64,000 bases of DNA. Source: Asparagopsis taxiformis (Eukaryota > Rhodophyta > Florideophyceae > Bonnemaisoniales > Bonnemaisoniaceae). Numbering within the stretch: the stretch's first letter is position 1; each line of letters opens with the position of its first letter. The stretch is taken from NCBI GenBank assembly GCA_030407315.1, contig JALQPE010000250.1, forward strand, positions 32,354 to 96,353. The letters are read 5' to 3'. Under the pieces are notes generated by a model. That model saw nothing but the letters and a program-made list of their open reading frames with translations, ran no database searches and was not told the origin of the DNA. This document shows positions 62,182-64,000 of this stretch, piece by piece. The position numbers and the translations under genes were made by a program.

Positions 62182-64000
62182 TAGTTCGCATGGCATGGAA
62201 AAAGGCTCAGCTGGTAGATACGTAAACGGAGCAAACCGAAATTTAGTACAAGATAGAAGTTCAGTTGTTGTGTTCATTTTATGAGTAGCTACAATATGTT
62301 GAGTCCAGGTTGCCGATCAGTTCGAACTGCATCTAGTCGGCTCATCATGAAATGGACAGTGCATTTTCGATATGTTGATGTAAAGCTGATACTATAGATA
62401 TCTCTGTTGTTACGTTGAAATCAGATTCATCTGCAGGACTTTTCGATCACTTCACACCTATGAGTGAACGTATCTATTCGGCATTTCCCACTTCTCCAAG
62501 TGCACAGAACCTTCCTGCAGTATCTATCAATATGTGTGTCACAGTGTGCGCATAGCTCTCTCTCTCTCTCACACATGAGAATATGTGTTGGAATCCCATC
62601 TGTCACCTGATGTGGAACCTGAATTGTCCACTTCAAGCAGACAAGTATTAGGCCAGCAACACGTAAACAGCACATGGAAAGTAGTCAAATATGGACTATG
62701 ATGTACTGCATTGATGACTGAGTATACATAGGCTTTCGTTCGTTAGTCCTTTGCTAGCATATAAACAATTGCTTACGGAAGAAGGGAAGCGTACTGAGGT
62801 CATACAATTGTATAGACGCTAACATCATGATACAATCACTGCAGCGATCTTGAAGGATTCTTGTTCACGACCGAGTGCGCTTGTAAATACTAGCACACAG
62901 TCTTACATTAATATGACGATCGGTGCTTCCAGATTTCCGTAATACCACGGCATGTGCATATACATATAAATATTGGGGATAGCTCACGATCTTCCCATAC
63001 ACTTTAACTGCTGTAGTTTTTGGAGCAGAAAGACACGTTAGTAGTATTTATCCTTCGAAGCGTGTATTCGTTTGCACATTTACTGCAATGATTTTGCGTG
63101 CATCGTACTCCTTTCACAATATAAATGGACAAATCTTGGATAACTTTTCTCCACCATAGATCGTTTTTCAGTTGCATTGATTCATAATCAATCACTGCTT
63201 CCTCGCGCAGAAATGCTCCCTGGAAACCTGTCCTATCATTGTGTATAAAAATTGTGTGACCAGTGATCAGTTCTTTCATGATTCCCATTGATACACACCT
63301 CGGCAGTTGTACTCACTTGCAGTACCAATACACGTGCACAGTTAACCTTCAACGCAAGCTTGCTCACTGTCATAGACTCCCAGTACAGATAGTTTTCGTA
63401 TCGTAGCTCGCTCTTTACGAACCTTGATCAGCTGCTCATCAGCACCGAATCGTATGCAATTGATCCGCTTCAGAATACATAGCGATGTAGGAAGATCTTC
63501 CTCCCTCGCGCACAAATGCTTCCCAAGAATGTATGTGAACTTTTAAACTTCCGCTAGATGTCCTAAGACACTGTAACAGTAAATTTCGAAGCTGCCGACA
63601 ATGCCACTGGAAATGTTCACGAACATGATCGCCACGCACGGCCAATTCGACTCTTCCATGAGTAATAGTGCCACGTTCTATGATGAACTCACCATAATGC
63701 AATGTTGCTTTCCAGTTTCAACTGGAAAGGTGCAAGGAGCCATTCATGAGGACAAAAATGTCTCTCCATGTTGTGCCACTGGAGGCACGGCGGCGGATAA
63801 GTTCATTACAGCCACGTACAGATAGTATGGCGGTATGGCTATCCAACATTGTACGGCTGGAATACAATAAATTTAAAATCAAATGTTTTTGAGATCATTA
63901 CATCCCAGCTCTGTACAGTATTTCATGAATATGTTTAGAAATTTTATTGTGTTTCAAAATAGCCTCATTTTGAGGAACTTTAAACTTCGCCCGTACTACA
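61763..64000 (-). repeat. Right terminal inverted repeat of element 3 (cut by window end)
   Basis: Mirror copy of 52123-54361. The repeat continues past the end of the window, so the outer boundary, any target-site duplication and the full length are unknown. Confidence 0.95.

Overview
This window is nuclear DNA of a eukaryote, most likely a marine red alga (florideophyte type), but the species is not proven. The reasons are: long intron-poor genes, no bacterial gene order, a dense mosaic of transposable elements, and a decayed vanadium-dependent haloperoxidase gene (24.6-26.2 kb) of the algal bromoperoxidase kind. I found no confident tRNA or rRNA gene, no CRISPR array, and no obvious single-copy housekeeping gene.

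Layout. 1-7.3 kb is gene-free, with a 363-bp-period duplication and a small hairpin/MITE-like element. 7.3-9.7 kb is a Penelope-like retroelement: a reverse transcriptase with one frame break, a convincing 3' hammerhead ribozyme, and then a telomere-like C-rich array. 9.8-15.2 kb is GC-rich non-coding repeat DNA, including an imperfect inverted repeat of about 2.5 kb and LTR-like fragments. 15.2-33.4 kb is AT-richer 'element 1': a CxxC-type DDE transposase (-), a ParB-like gene overlapped by a double-stranded-beta-helix oxygenase-like ORF (+), the haloperoxidase pseudogene, a coiled-coil protein (-) and a Tudor-like protein in two frames (+). 33.5-36.6 kb holds an LTR-like repeat with a candidate primer-binding site, a Gag-like coiled-coil ORF and three tandem arrays. 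36.7-51.8 kb is GC-richer 'element 2': a second CxxC DDE transposase (+), a tight string of four ORFs (-), an adenine-type DNA methyltransferase fused to a SET domain (-), and a ParB-like gene whose oxygenase end is missing (+). 52 kb to the window end is 'element 3': near-identical terminal inverted repeats of at least 2.2 kb enclose a ParB-DNA methyltransferase fusion (-) and a different RNase-H-fold transposase (+).

How the genes fit together. All three elements pair a transposase with a large ParB-like protein. Two also carry a beta-class (permuted) DNA methyltransferase, once fused to ParB and once fused to SET. The ParB genes of elements 1 and 2 lead into an oxygenase-like fold. My inference is a family of large eukaryotic DNA transposons that carry a ParB/DNA-modification/chromatin module. 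A roughly 300-bp palindrome-bearing repeat lies upstream of three element-2 genes and may be their shared control or binding site. Element 3 may have inserted into the element-2 ParB gene.

Limits. Identifications rest on motifs read by eye. Several frame breaks fall at A6-A7 runs, so assembly or homopolymer error competes with frameshifting or introns as the explanation.
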